From IMG/VR virus record IMGVR_UViG_3300013010_000042, positions 1 through 31,643 of that record: a stretch of DNA of 31,643 nucleotides; one strand, 5' to 3'. Position numbers and translations under genes: made by a program. This stretch comes from a virus. Positions 5,404 through 13,010 of the stretch are shown here, piece by piece (position 1 is the stretch's first letter; each line of letters opens with the position of its first letter). The notes below the pieces were generated by a model, which was not told where the DNA came from, did no database searches, and worked only from the letters and a program-made list of their open reading frames with translations.

Positions 5404-7266
5404 TCATGAACTGACTAGGCGTAGTAGAACAGTAGCAACGCCACCAGCGTTATTTTCCCCACGGAACGGGGGAGTCAGTCGTGTAAACGACACCCGCTCA
5501 ATGTAAGCAGTCTCCTGCTCACCAGTCGTGTAGTCAGTATAAGTAGCAGTAGCCACCCCAGACTCCAGTGCTTCCAAGGCAGCAAGTCTCTCCCAGGAAT
5601 AACCACTCCTACCTGTGACCTGGCCCTGGCGGTCCTGCTCCCAGTCCCAGCACGCAATCGGCACAGAGAGAAGACGGGACCTGTCAGGGGCGGGAATCGC
5701 TGACACCTGATACCCGGTAGAGATAGGTGACGTTAACCTCAAGCCCGAACCAGACAGGTTCGGCTGCATCTCGATACGGACATTCAAGTCCGGTCCCAGA
5801 GTTGGAGACACAATGGTCCCCTGCTCTGACCGTGTATCCACCGGGTCCGACGGACCCATCGAAACAGCCAACGACCAGGGACCATCCTCATCATCAGACG
5901 TGTAAACACGGATCTCCATACTGTCCACATACTTAGGTGAAGGCTCCCTCATGATTGTGAGTTCGCGCCAAGCCTTCGGCTGCAATGTGCCCATCCGAAT
6001 GCGGCCCGTCTCCAGCCAACCCTCGGTCACAAACTCCTCGGCCTCCGCTAGTAGGCCGACACCTTCGACAGTAAAAAACAGTTTCCCTGAAAGTGACGTG
6101 ACGGACACGCACTCTCCTGAAGATTCCCCGATGGAGCCGTCCAAGTCGGAAGCGACTGCAAACCTCAAGTCACCGTCCAGAGGCGTACCCAAGTCGATTC
6201 TCCACAGGCTTTCTCGTTCGTTGTTGCCGACCGCGCACCACACGTACCGACCGATAGCAACAAAGTCCATGCCACCTAAATCCAACGTGCCGTTAGTCTC
6301 AATCAGGAGGGGGCCAAGGACGAGGCCCCCATCGGTACGAGTCTGTGCAACCCGCACGCCCTTAGATGTACCGACGATCAGGTACGTACCCAGGTAGGAG
6401 TAGATCGTGTTGACGATCTCGCCCCGTGGCAACTCTGCCACGTTTATCGGAACCCCCAAGTCCAAGGCTCCACTATTCTCTGTCGCCGTGATGAGCATGA
6501 TGGCCGACTGAGATCCCGACGCACCGGACACGTAGATGCCGGATGGGCCCTCGGCGGCATCAGACCAGCGCCAGTCCGGGTCCGGGTGAGAGTAGTAGGC
6601 CGTAGGCAGGGATGCCGGAGCGGCCACCGGGGACAGGTCCGTTACCTCGATAAGGCTGTTTAAATCAGCGACCAGGATTCGCTGCTTTACCCACCTGGCG
6701 AAGTTGATGAGCGTTCCACCGTTGTACACCGGGTCCAAGGTAAGTGGCCCAGTAGCCAACTCGGCCAACTCGGTCGCCGTTGCAACCCAGGCCGTTGAGC
6801 CCGTCGATGTTAGAGACTTAATCTCCCCAGTGGTTCCGTTGGTCACCGACTCTTCACCAACACCCGGAGTGAAAAGCGAGAAGGTGCTGGACCGGAAGTA
6901 GGCGATGGAGTCATCTAGTCCAAGACATCCCTGTGTGGCTATGGAAGTGTTTGAGATGGCCGTCTCCGTATCTCGGAGAAGGGTGAGGCTTCCGGCTGTC
7001 CAGGGATCGAGACCTCTTGAACGAGCGAATCGAAAGCGAGCCTCGTCGGGCGACACACCCAGGGGTTCGGCGGATTCCAGTCCTGCACCGAAATGGAAGG
7101 ATGCCTGCGACCTTAGCCAATACCCAGAGTCCAAGGACTGCTCCCCAGTCTCACGTTCCTGGTCGATGCGCTGACGACGAAACTCTGCCGTCTCACGACG
7201 GTAGGGTGATTGCTGGTTAGTGGCAAAAAGGAATGGCAGTCCACCTATTTCAACGTCCCACTTCAT
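5404..7266 (-). CDS. Large tail structural protein, probable beta-propeller
   Basis: A 620-residue protein rich in short beta-strand repeats typical of propeller-like virion proteins (LGTYLIVGTSKGVRVAQ; YVWCAVGNNERESLWRIDLG; LSGKLFFTVEGVGLL). A conserved-looking GWLETGRIRMGTLQPKAWREL segment falls near residue 435, and a beta-rich C-terminus follows. Proteins of this look are annotated as minor tail proteins in actinobacteriophages, and the tail nozzle of short-tailed phages is also a propeller. It is the last gene of the late operon. The listed start is ATG 7266, which has GGAGG eight bases upstream; an upstream TTG at 7281 is less likely. The structural class is inferred from strand pattern and context; I see no enzymatic motif. 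Confidence 0.6.
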   Translation of the reverse strand: MKWDVEIGGLPFLFATNQQSPYRRETAEFRRQRIDQERETGEQSLDSGYWLRSQASFHFGAGLESAEPLGVSPDEARFRFARSRGLDPWTAGSLTLLRDTETAISNTSIATQGCLGLDDSIAYFRSSTFSLFTPGVGEESVTNGTTGEIKSLTSTGSTAWVATATELAELATGPLTLDPVYNGGTLINFARWVKQRILVADLNSLIEVTDLSPVAAPASLPTAYYSHPDPDWRWSDAAEGPSGIYVSGASGSQSAIMLITATENSGALDLGVPINVAELPRGEIVNTIYSYLGTYLIVGTSKGVRVAQTRTDGGLVLGPLLIETNGTLDLGGMDFVAIGRYVWCAVGNNERESLWRIDLGTPLDGDLRFAVASDLDGSIGESSGECVSVTSLSGKLFFTVEGVGLLAEAEEFVTEGWLETGRIRMGTLQPKAWRELTIMREPSPKYVDSMEIRVYTSDDEDGPWSLAVSMGPSDPVDTRSEQGTIVSPTLGPDLNVRIEMQPNLSGSGLRLTSPISTGYQVSAIPAPDRSRLLSVPIACWDWEQDRQGQVTGRSGYSWERLAALEALESGVATATYTDYTTGEQETAYIERVSFTRLTPPFRGENNAGGVATVLLRLVSS

Positions 7267-7561
7267 GCTTGTTGCCTCCAAGTTCTTTAATCATGTCTTT
7301 CAGTAGTGACAACTCAGAGTGCAGACGACTATTTTCCACACGTAGTAATTCAGCCTCAACTGTTAAGTCAGCGACCTCCTGACGCAACTGCTCCAACACT
7401 TTCAACATGGCATCTACTGCAAAGTTTGCCCCTGAAGCAATGTGTGATTCAGTCTCGGCGGCGTGCTTCTTCCGGTAGAGACGCCACGTGACAGTGGCCA
7501 GTATCGGGGCAACCAGTAAGCCCAGAAACGCAGCGATCACTTCACTTGAAGTAACACCCAT
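7250..7561 (-). CDS. Lysis-cassette membrane protein with coiled coil
   Basis: A 103-residue protein with one N-terminal membrane segment at about 7-26 (EVIAAFLGLLVAPILATVTW). A basic turn (RLYRKKH) and a long amphipathic coiled coil at about 46-93 (LEQLRQEVADLTVEAELLRVE) follow. It follows the endolysin and holin genes and has a strong GAGGGGG ribosome site. The topology resembles accessory lysis proteins (second holin, or LysZ-like membrane proteins of actinobacteriophages). A tail-associated role cannot be excluded because a tail gene follows with a 17-bp overlap. Confidence 0.6.
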   Translation of the reverse strand: MGVTSSEVIAAFLGLLVAPILATVTWRLYRKKHAAETESHIASGANFAVDAMLKVLEQLRQEVADLTVEAELLRVENSRLHSELSLLKDMIKELGGNKHEVGR

Positions 7562-7626
7562 GAAACCCCCTCATCTTGTGACATCTACCCACCCAAACTG
7601 TCAGACAAAGAGATTTCCCCAAAGAG

Positions 7627-7863
7627 TCACTTCCGCATCTCTGCTTCTTGGCCAAACGACGGACCAGGGGTTCCCACTCGATCAGCGGTCATGGACGTGA
7701 GGAGAGACAAGACCGCCGCTGTAGCAGATACCCCAGCCACATATGGCCAGTCAATGTCGATCACGGAAACGGCTACGTCAACAGCGATCAATGCAGCAGC
7801 GGTTTGAGCGAAGGTCCGGATGGCCCGCTCCAAGGCGGCCATCCAGAAAGGCTTAGAGAACAT
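7627..7863 (-). CDS. Holin, r1t type
   Basis: A 78-residue protein with an amphipathic N-terminus (MFSKPFWMAALERAIRTF) and two membrane segments at about 17-35 and 40-57 around a short polar turn (DIDWPYV). The end is SLLTSMTADRVGTPG. This pattern, including the FW..A.ERA.RTFAQ opening and the LTS...RVG.PG ending, matches r1t-family holins of Gram-positive phages. Holins open the membrane so the endolysin reaches peptidoglycan. It lies 35 bp downstream of the endolysin and has a GGAGTG ribosome site. Confidence 0.82.
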   Translation of the reverse strand: MFSKPFWMAALERAIRTFAQTAAALIAVDVAVSVIDIDWPYVAGVSATAAVLSLLTSMTADRVGTPGPSFGQEAEMRK

Positions 7864-7898
7864 GTGTCACTCCGAATCTATTTGTGTGATGTTACAAA

Positions 7899-8801
7899 CT
7901 ATGGCTTGTCGGCACCGAAGATGCGCCGCCATGCAGCCCTCGACGGGGCACCCTGCCCCGCAGGCCATCCCTGAGCGACCCTGAATGCCTTCACGGAAGA
8001 CGTTGGATACGTCTGCTTTCCGTTCTTGGCGGCAGGCTTGTTCTTGTAGCCGAGGTCGTATAGTCGGCAGGCAAGCCGCCAGGCGGCCTTGTTCGCTGTG
8101 CCCTGATCTTGGGCAGCCTTAGCGGTTGAGCGGAACGGGATCGTTCCATCCCAAGTGCCGGAATCTTCATGCCGATATCGGTCAGCCAGAGCCCGCCAGT
8201 AGGGGGCGTTGTAAGGCTGAGCGATGTTTGATCCAGGGAACTCACGCCATTGACCATCATGGGTGTCGTTCTTGCGACCAAGGTTCTTTCCAGGTTTCGA
8301 TGCACCCGTGTGACACAAGTCTGTCCAGCACTTGTGTGTTCCGATGGAACGCTCATCAGTCCAGCCGAAGAAGTCGTACAGTGCTGCTGAGATCTTCCCC
8401 GAGTTAGCGACCTGATAGTCAGTCAGTGTGTTCTTCCCGTACGCACCGGGATCATCTATCTCTACACCGAAAAGCATGTCCGGTCTGTTACCGGCAGGGA
8501 TGCCAGCGAAATCCCAAGGCCCACCCTGACCGCAATGATAGGCGGGGCCAGAGGCCAGAAGGTACGTGTGGCCAGGAGTCTTTCCGACCAACATGTTTGC
8601 CACTGGCTTGTCGTAGGCGTTTAAACACCACGACAGTGTGGGTGCCGGGTTAGTAACCGATGCTGAAGCAGTGGCCGTGTGGTGCAGCAGGACGCCACGA
8701 CACCTGTTATTCCACCAGCCATAGTTATCCCAGCCATTGACTGTCTTAACGTCAACACCGTGATCCTTAAACGCTGCCAGCAGCGCGAGTCCATTACTCA
8801 T
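7899..8801 (-). CDS. Endolysin: N-acetylmuramoyl-L-alanine amidase
   Basis: A 300-residue Amidase_2-type endolysin that cleaves the bond between muramic acid and the peptide stem. Zinc-ligand candidates are H40/H41 in VLLHHTATAS and H156 in IGTHKCWTD; RKND near residue 177 follows as in the family (usual HTTA ... H ... GRKxDP pattern). The C-terminal ~80 residues (RLYDLGYKNK ... AFRVAQGWPAGQG ... AWRRIFG) look like a peptidoglycan-binding repeat. The ATG overlaps the stop of the small charged protein as ATGA. No signal peptide is seen, so it depends on the holin immediately downstream. Confidence 0.88.
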   Translation of the reverse strand: MSNGLALLAAFKDHGVDVKTVNGWDNYGWWNNRCRGVLLHHTATASASVTNPAPTLSWCLNAYDKPVANMLVGKTPGHTYLLASGPAYHCGQGGPWDFAGIPAGNRPDMLFGVEIDDPGAYGKNTLTDYQVANSGKISAALYDFFGWTDERSIGTHKCWTDLCHTGASKPGKNLGRKNDTHDGQWREFPGSNIAQPYNAPYWRALADRYRHEDSGTWDGTIPFRSTAKAAQDQGTANKAAWRLACRLYDLGYKNKPAAKNGKQTYPTSSVKAFRVAQGWPAGQGAPSRAAWRRIFGADKP

Positions 8802-8974
8802 GCACCAGGCTCCTCATTCTTGTCACGAACAATCCCAGCAAGGTCAGGGTCATCGTCGTTCACTACCTGAACGCGGGCCGTCCAGGCGAGCGCCTGCCGA
8901 GTGAACTCCTCGATCTCTTCCAGGGGAGCATCAGCCGCGTCGCGGTCTGGTGCATGTTTCTTACGTTTAAACAT
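8798..8974 (-). CDS. Small charged protein preceding the endolysin
   Basis: A 58-residue ORF read as MFKRKKHAPDRDAADAPLEE and onward, ending DKNEEPGA. It has a basic N-terminus, an amphipathic helix (EEIEEFTRQALAWTARV) and an acidic tail. The ribosome site AGGAG lies nine bases upstream of ATG 8974. Its stop overlaps the endolysin ATG by 4 bp. These two facts make it a credible gene although it is short. Codons 2-3 form a GTTTAAAC site. The function is unknown; a chaperone or regulator of lysis or a small virion protein would fit the position. Confidence 0.65.
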   Translation of the reverse strand: MFKRKKHAPDRDAADAPLEEIEEFTRQALAWTARVQVVNDDDPDLAGIVRDKNEEPGA

Positions 8975-9080
8975 CTATAGTTGCTCCTGTAATAGAACCC
9001 CCCCCGGTGTTGTCGGGGATTGGCGCTTACTTATTGGTTTCGGACAACTAGCCGCCGACGATGGCGTCAGCCTCTAGTGT
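8975..9080. promoter_or_regulatory. Intergenic gap with 15-bp repeat copy 2
   Basis: This 106-bp gap separates the sulfotransferase stop from the lysis genes. It holds the second copy of CTAGCCGCCGACGAT (9048-9062). It also has a weak CCCCGGTGTTGTCGGGG hairpin near 9002-9018, and an AGGAG ribosome site. As one of the few real gaps in the late block it is a plausible site of an internal promoter for lysis genes, but no clear -35/-10 pair is visible. Confidence 0.4.
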
Positions 9081-9770
9081 CTAGGTACTCCTGCTTATAG
9101 TCGGTCGTACGTCATGCATTCCGGCTAGGCCGTAGACGTGATCGTTCTCGAAGTGTGGGTCTTTGACGTTATCCAGGTCGTGCAAGAACGGATCCCATCC
9201 ACAAAAACGATAGATGGCGTCCAACACGTCGCGTGTGCTATCTACAAGGTCGGCGTATTCAATAAACAGAAACTCGCCCGAACCTGACTCTTTGGCGCTC
9301 TCGACACCGGCAAGTGACCGCATGATTGGCTCGCTTCCCTCATCCAGCAGGCCCGCCTCAAGATCGCCCGTCCATCCGTTACGTTGTCGCAACCGAACGA
9401 ATGACGCGACCACCTCGTCTATCGGCCTCGTCAGGACGACGACGCGGGGGTCGGGCGAGATGTGGCGTCGTATCATGTCCATGTTCTCGGGGAGCGTCCA
9501 CGAACGGCATTTGTCAACGATGTGACTAGCGTTTACGTTGCGGTAGTACACCGAGGGGACGGAAGCGACGAGCGCGTCTGCTGTGTCGCTTCTTCCCGTG
9601 GCCGACAATTGTTCGAAAGCGGCGTTTCGGCATGACTCCTGCAAGTCCCACATAATTTGACATACAGCACTGTTGCCTTCCGTGTGGATGTCTGGGTTCT
9701 GATGCAGTATGGCTGAGAGCAGCGTGGAGCCGGTACGGGGCAACCCTGACATGAAGCAGTACGTCTGCAT
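9081..9770 (-). CDS. PAPS-dependent sulfotransferase
   Basis: A 229-residue cytosolic-type sulfotransferase. The 5'-phosphosulfate loop GLPRTGSTLL is at residues 9-18. The 3'-phosphate site follows the usual pattern in RPIDEVVASFVRLRQRNGW at about 115-135. A strand/helix ending with EYADLVDSTRDVLDAIYRFCGW is typical of the C-terminal half. Such enzymes move sulfate from PAPS to a hydroxyl or amine on sugars, lipids or proteins. It sits inside the tail/lysis block and its ATG overlaps the preceding tail gene's stop (TGATG), so it is made late with virion proteins. A role in modifying the virion or host surface is inferred; the acceptor is unknown. A GTG one codon upstream is a less likely start. 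Confidence 0.85.
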   Translation of the reverse strand: MQTYCFMSGLPRTGSTLLSAILHQNPDIHTEGNSAVCQIMWDLQESCRNAAFEQLSATGRSDTADALVASVPSVYYRNVNASHIVDKCRSWTLPENMDMIRRHISPDPRVVVLTRPIDEVVASFVRLRQRNGWTGDLEAGLLDEGSEPIMRSLAGVESAKESGSGEFLFIEYADLVDSTRDVLDAIYRFCGWDPFLHDLDNVKDPHFENDHVYGLAGMHDVRPTISRST

Positions 9771-10075
9771 CACTCACCGATCTGGGGGATTGGTATCCAA
9801 TCTCCCAGACTCTCGTCCCATGTGTAGCCCGTGTCGTCTTGCGGATACGGGCTAGGCGCATACCACCGCCAGTCGTCTTCATTCCAAAGCCACGAATCGA
9901 ACGGCTTCGGCATACGAAAACGTCCACCGATTTGATCCCCGAGGATGTAGGCAGGGCCAGTCTCGTCTGTTGTCAGGATTATGTCAGCAGCCGAAGGAAT
10001 GAGAAGACGCAAACCATCGTGAGAATCTGGGGCATCCGTCACGACGATATTCTCGACAACTCCATCAATGTCCAC
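9770..10075 (-). CDS. Trp-rich tail-associated protein (start disrupted by AT repeat)
   Basis: A 101-residue protein. Its N-terminal half is a beta-rich segment (VDIDGVVENIVVTDAPD). Its C-terminal half carries the pattern PFDSWLWNEDDWRWYAPSPYP ... YTWDESLGDW. The same W/P-rich module is common in tail-associated proteins of marine phages. The in-frame start is GTG 10075 without a ribosome site. An ATG at 10098 has AAGGTGG upstream and overlaps the previous stop (TGATG), as at other junctions here. It is in another frame: ATG-initiated reading gives MTSAYMQ and a stop overlapping the GTG. Removing one AT from the ATATAT run would join them as MTSAYAVVDIDGVV, which looks like the natural N-terminus. 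Confidence 0.65.
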   Translation of the reverse strand: MDIDGVVENIVVTDAPDSHDGLRLLIPSAADIILTTDETGPAYILGDQIGGRFRMPKPFDSWLWNEDDWRWYAPSPYPQDDTGYTWDESLGDWIPIPQIGE

Positions 10076-10098
10076 TACTGCATATATGCACTAGTCAT
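10075..10098 (-). other. Seven-codon leader or frame-broken start
   Basis: ATG 10098 starts a mini-ORF (MTSAYMQ, stop TAG 10077-10075). Its last base is shared with GTG 10075 of the tail gene. Its ribosome site and overlap with the upstream stop are better than those of the GTG. It may be a re-initiation leader, a true frameshift by an AT insertion, or a sequencing/assembly error. Confidence 0.5.
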
Positions 10099-11123
10099 CA
10101 CGCCCACCTTAGGATTAGTACTCGGCCTGCTCCGCCTGCTCCACCGGCGCTACCAGGAATAGCGCCACCGGGTGAACCCGCTACACCACCACCACCGCCA
10201 CCGCCGCCACCACCGCCGCTGCCGGAGGTGTTACCGCCTCCGCCACCGCCAAAGATGCCGCCACCGCCGGAACCTCCGTAATCGCCACTGCCGCCCGTGG
10301 ATGCGGCGAAGGCCGCGATGCTGAAACCGCTGCCTGCCCCACCTGCTCCACCTCCATAATAGCCAGCCGCACCAGCGGCACCGTTGCCGCCGCTGTTACC
10401 ACCGGTGCCACCGTAGCGTCCGGAGGAGGTGCTACCACCAGCGCCGCCGCCGCCTCCACTTCCTCCGGCACCGCCGGTGGCACCGCCACCGTATGCCCCA
10501 CCGCCACCACCGAGCCCGCCCGTGGCCGTCACAGCGCCGAAAGATGTAGTGCCACCCGTCCCGCCTGAAGCGGCACCTGCGCCGATGGTCACAGAGACCC
10601 CAGAGCCTGTCAGTTGCAAACTAAAGATCGTCGCGTATCCAGAGCCACCACCACCACCGCCACCTCTGTTGGGACCACTGCCGGCGGCATTGCCGCCACC
10701 GCCGCCACCGCCGATGACGCACACGACTGCGACACCTGCCGAGGCGGGAGTGTAGGTTCCCGTCGCGGTTACTGTGTCTAGGGTTCCTGCTGTGCCGGAA
10801 CCCGCCAGGACGCCGGACAACTGCACCCCAATACGGACGTTTGTCCCCGTGCTGACTCGGTAGGTAACCCGCGCACACGGCGCTGACAACGACACGGTTC
10901 CCGTCCCGGTCAATGTTTCCCCGCTGGCAAGAAGCGAACCATCAGATGCCCAGAAGTCTACAATCGCGACTGTCGTGCTAGGACAAGAGATGGTGTAGAC
11001 GCCCGCCACCAACTCAAGGGTTTCCTCGTAGATGTCTGTGTCTGCGGCGTCGATGAAGTACGCCACCGAAGACCCGCCGGAAGACCCGCCGGAAGCCTTG
11101 GCGGGGATCTGTTGCACGCTCAT
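10098..11123 (-). CDS. Gly-rich tail fibre / adhesin protein
   Basis: A 341-residue protein with a beta-structured N-terminal half (about 1-120; YTISCPSTTVAIVDFWASDG). The junction ATGTYTPASAGVAVVCVIGGG then leads into a very Gly-rich C-terminal region of about 190 residues with many GGGGG runs and short hydrophobic interruptions. It ends RVLILRWA. This matches the glycine-rich domain used in phage tail fibres and adhesins, where polyglycine helices pack and the exposed loops bind the receptor. It is therefore the best candidate for host recognition in this window. The ATG overlaps the preceding stop as ATGA. Extended Pro-rich ORFs on the opposite strand are only its shadow. Confidence 0.72.
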   Translation of the reverse strand: MSVQQIPAKASGGSSGGSSVAYFIDAADTDIYEETLELVAGVYTISCPSTTVAIVDFWASDGSLLASGETLTGTGTVSLSAPCARVTYRVSTGTNVRIGVQLSGVLAGSGTAGTLDTVTATGTYTPASAGVAVVCVIGGGGGGGNAAGSGPNRGGGGGGGSGYATIFSLQLTGSGVSVTIGAGAASGGTGGTTSFGAVTATGGLGGGGGAYGGGATGGAGGSGGGGGAGGSTSSGRYGGTGGNSGGNGAAGAAGYYGGGAGGAGSGFSIAAFAASTGGSGDYGGSGGGGIFGGGGGGNTSGSGGGGGGGGGGGVAGSPGGAIPGSAGGAGGAGRVLILRWA

Positions 11124-11452
11124 GCCGTGATCTCCGATCCAAACGCATTGAAGGAAATATCAGCCGATGATGCATACACTGTGATGATGTCCGTGTCTCC
11201 CATCGTGATACCGATAGTCCACGGGATCGTCGCACTTGCATCTAGGGCAACGTCATAGGCGATGTAATGCTCATCCGCCAACGTGGCTCCATCCGGACGA
11301 ACCGCAATGCGGAAGGTGCCTGCATCCGCGCCACGGTTGCACACACTGATCGTGGAGATCACCGCCTCCGTCGCAGCCGGAACGGTGTACAGCGTTGTCG
11401 CTGTTGTCGCCGCCGGAGCCGTTTGGCCCAGCACCTTGTAACTCGTTGCCAT
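11120..11452 (-). CDS. Small beta-sandwich virion protein
   Basis: A 110-residue protein with the pattern VLGQTAPAATTATTLYTVPAAT ... CNRGADAGTFRIAVRPDGA ... IGITMGDTDIITVYASS. It is a recurring small phage structural family (Ig- or jelly-roll-like) found among tail genes. GGGAG precedes the ATG, and its stop overlaps the adhesin start. It probably decorates the tail or fibre base; the exact location cannot be read. Confidence 0.62.
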   Translation of the reverse strand: MATSYKVLGQTAPAATTATTLYTVPAATEAVISTISVCNRGADAGTFRIAVRPDGATLADEHYIAYDVALDASATIPWTIGITMGDTDIITVYASSADISFNAFGSEITA

Positions 11453-11453
11453 C

Positions 11454-11792
11454 TCAGGCTCCCATCAATAAGAATGGATTGATCGTAGAATTAGCAGCCT
11501 CATTCGCTTCCCGGAAATCACGCGCAGAGACGCCGTGCACAGCGAGAGTCCCAGCCGCATGTGTCTTAGCGGTCGTGCCGTCCACGCCACGTGTAATCGT
11601 GTAAACGAATCCAGACTTCTCCGTCACGTCTACCACTTCTTCATTTACCGAGTCCGGTGCCAGAATTAGAGTGAACGGAACTAACGGAAAGTTTGTGTCC
11701 TCGTGAGTCAGCGTGACAGTCGTGTCACCTGGCGAGATGCCGGACGACATTGTGGTGTTTGGGGAAACCGACGAATAGTTTCGTAAAGCCAT
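11454..11792 (-). CDS. Small tail-fibre-like structural protein
   Basis: A 112-residue protein that opens MALRNYSSVSPNTTMSSGIS. It has strands with the recurrent motif NEEVVDVTEKSGFVYTITRG and ends VHGVSARDFREANEAANSTI. This domain is common in tail fibre and connector proteins of actinobacteriophages. A related beta module is embedded in the N-terminal part of the next upstream gene product (GAELIHVASVDASSNTVTFS). The ribosome site is GAGGTAGG. The role is structural, the exact site unknown. Confidence 0.62.
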   Translation of the reverse strand: MALRNYSSVSPNTTMSSGISPGDTTVTLTHEDTNFPLVPFTLILAPDSVNEEVVDVTEKSGFVYTITRGVDGTTAKTHAAGTLAVHGVSARDFREANEAANSTINPFLLMGA

Positions 11793-11798
11793 GCTTGC

Positions 11799-12692
11799 CT
11801 ACCTCGTGTAGTGGGATCGAATTGGGTACGCGGTCTGCAATGCAGACAGTTCTTCTTGTAAACGCAACTGGTACGCCTGCACGAGGAAGCGACCCAAAGA
11901 CGTAGGTGAGGTGGCCCGGCCCAGACCGGCTGAGTAATTCGACTCGGCGTAGTTACCGGGAGCGTGCCCGACCTCCAGCCAAGGGACCAGCCGGTAAGCC
12001 GCCCCCAGGCGGATAAGATCCTGGGCAGATTCCCGAAGGCCGCTATCCGTGAACAGGTCACCAGATGTCAGAGGGGTTGGCTGGTGAGAGTAAGTCACCA
12101 GCACGTCTCGGCCAGGAGTAATCGAGTCGTAGATAGACACAGTTGACCCTGTGGGGAACGCCGTTGCGTCAGCGCTGGCGTCCATTCTCCAGCGTCGAAC
12201 GGGTAACCATTCCGCCGACGGACCCGTAGTATCGGCCATGACCGATATAACCTTCTCCGCACCAGCGGGAAGGGGGTAGGTAGCAACAGCGGCACGGTAG
12301 GGAAAAGTAACCGAGGCTACGCCATAGACCATCGGCCAGACTCCAGTGATGGATTCATTGATTGCTGTCTCCACGCTGAAGCGTGGAATGGCGGGGGATA
12401 TGGTCACCCTGGAGTCCAGGGAATGACTGGATGCGGTTGACCCGCGATACCCTCGGCCAAACGGAGAGAACGTCACCGTATTGGAAGATGCGTCCACGGA
12501 AGCAACGTGAATGAGTTCAGCACCCACCTCGATCACCGCGCCAGCAGACACGTTTGACGTGTCAAACACTGTCACTGACGTATCACTTACGGTTAGCGGC
12601 TCGGTGATGTGAGTCACTTGCTCTTGACGATTTGTGTACCCACCGACCATAAGGCAAGTGGATTCCACGAACGAATCCCAGGTGACGCTCAT
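11799..12692 (-). CDS. Tail adaptor / head-tail connector-like protein
   Basis: A 297-residue protein with a beta module at about 30-100 (TVFDTSNVSAGAVIEVGAEL ... RGYRGSTASSH). A middle segment has YPLPAGAEKVISVMADT, and a helical C-terminus has DLIRLGAAYRLVPWLE ... AYQLRLQEELSALQTAYP. A beta core with a long C-terminal helical pair resembles the adaptor proteins that join portal to a short tail. ATGA overlap with the upstream gene indicates coupling. It could alternatively be a minor tail protein; I see no enzyme motif. Confidence 0.52.
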   Translation of the reverse strand: MSVTWDSFVESTCLMVGGYTNRQEQVTHITEPLTVSDTSVTVFDTSNVSAGAVIEVGAELIHVASVDASSNTVTFSPFGRGYRGSTASSHSLDSRVTISPAIPRFSVETAINESITGVWPMVYGVASVTFPYRAAVATYPLPAGAEKVISVMADTTGPSAEWLPVRRWRMDASADATAFPTGSTVSIYDSITPGRDVLVTYSHQPTPLTSGDLFTDSGLRESAQDLIRLGAAYRLVPWLEVGHAPGNYAESNYSAGLGRATSPTSLGRFLVQAYQLRLQEELSALQTAYPIRSHYTR

Positions 12693-13009
12693 GCGGCACC
12701 ACCCGCAACGAAACGTCCAGCGTTCTTAGTTCGGATCAGGCGTGCGGGCGGATCGACGTTAGCGTTGTAGGGGCGACCCAAGTTCTCTGTAGCCATCTTG
12801 GCTGCATTGATCTTTTCCATTGTCGTGCCTTCGGGTTGAATCCCTTCGGCCCTTACCTGCCGGTAGGTACTCAGTTCCCTGTCAGTCTTGTCGTACGTGG
12901 ATCGCAGCGGGGAGCCCATGCGGGCTCCCACTGAAAGGTTGGCACTGCGAGCACACTCAGCCCACGTAGCGTGGGCACCAGGCGTAGTACATCCAGATCG
13001 ACAGTTCAC
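12689..13009 (-). CDS. Small Cys-containing head/connector protein
   Basis: A 106-residue protein starting MNCRSGCTTPGAHATWAECARSANLSV. Three cysteines and a histidine lie in the first 20 residues, a pattern seen in actinobacteriophage structural operons. The rest is polar and helical (YDKTDRELSTYRQVRAEGIQ). The start was set at GTG 13009 because GAGGAGG lies seven bases upstream and the preceding gene stops at 13011. The open frame reaches back to 13036 without a better signal. The function is unknown; metal binding by the Cys/His cluster is possible. Confidence 0.62.
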   Translation of the reverse strand: MNCRSGCTTPGAHATWAECARSANLSVGARMGSPLRSTYDKTDRELSTYRQVRAEGIQPEGTTMEKINAAKMATENLGRPYNANVDPPARLIRTKNAGRFVAGGAA

Positions 13010-13010
13010 G

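Noticed and set aside
9002-9018. Strong terminator after the sulfotransferase gene
   Set aside because: The CCCCG/CGGGG stem is only five bases and on the minus strand is followed by G and mixed bases, not a T-run. I kept it only as a weak hairpin in the gap.
10429-10755. Pro-rich plus-strand open frame opposite the adhesin gene
   Set aside because: It is the antisense reading of Gly codons (GGN to CCN) in the Gly-rich tail protein and has no ribosome site.
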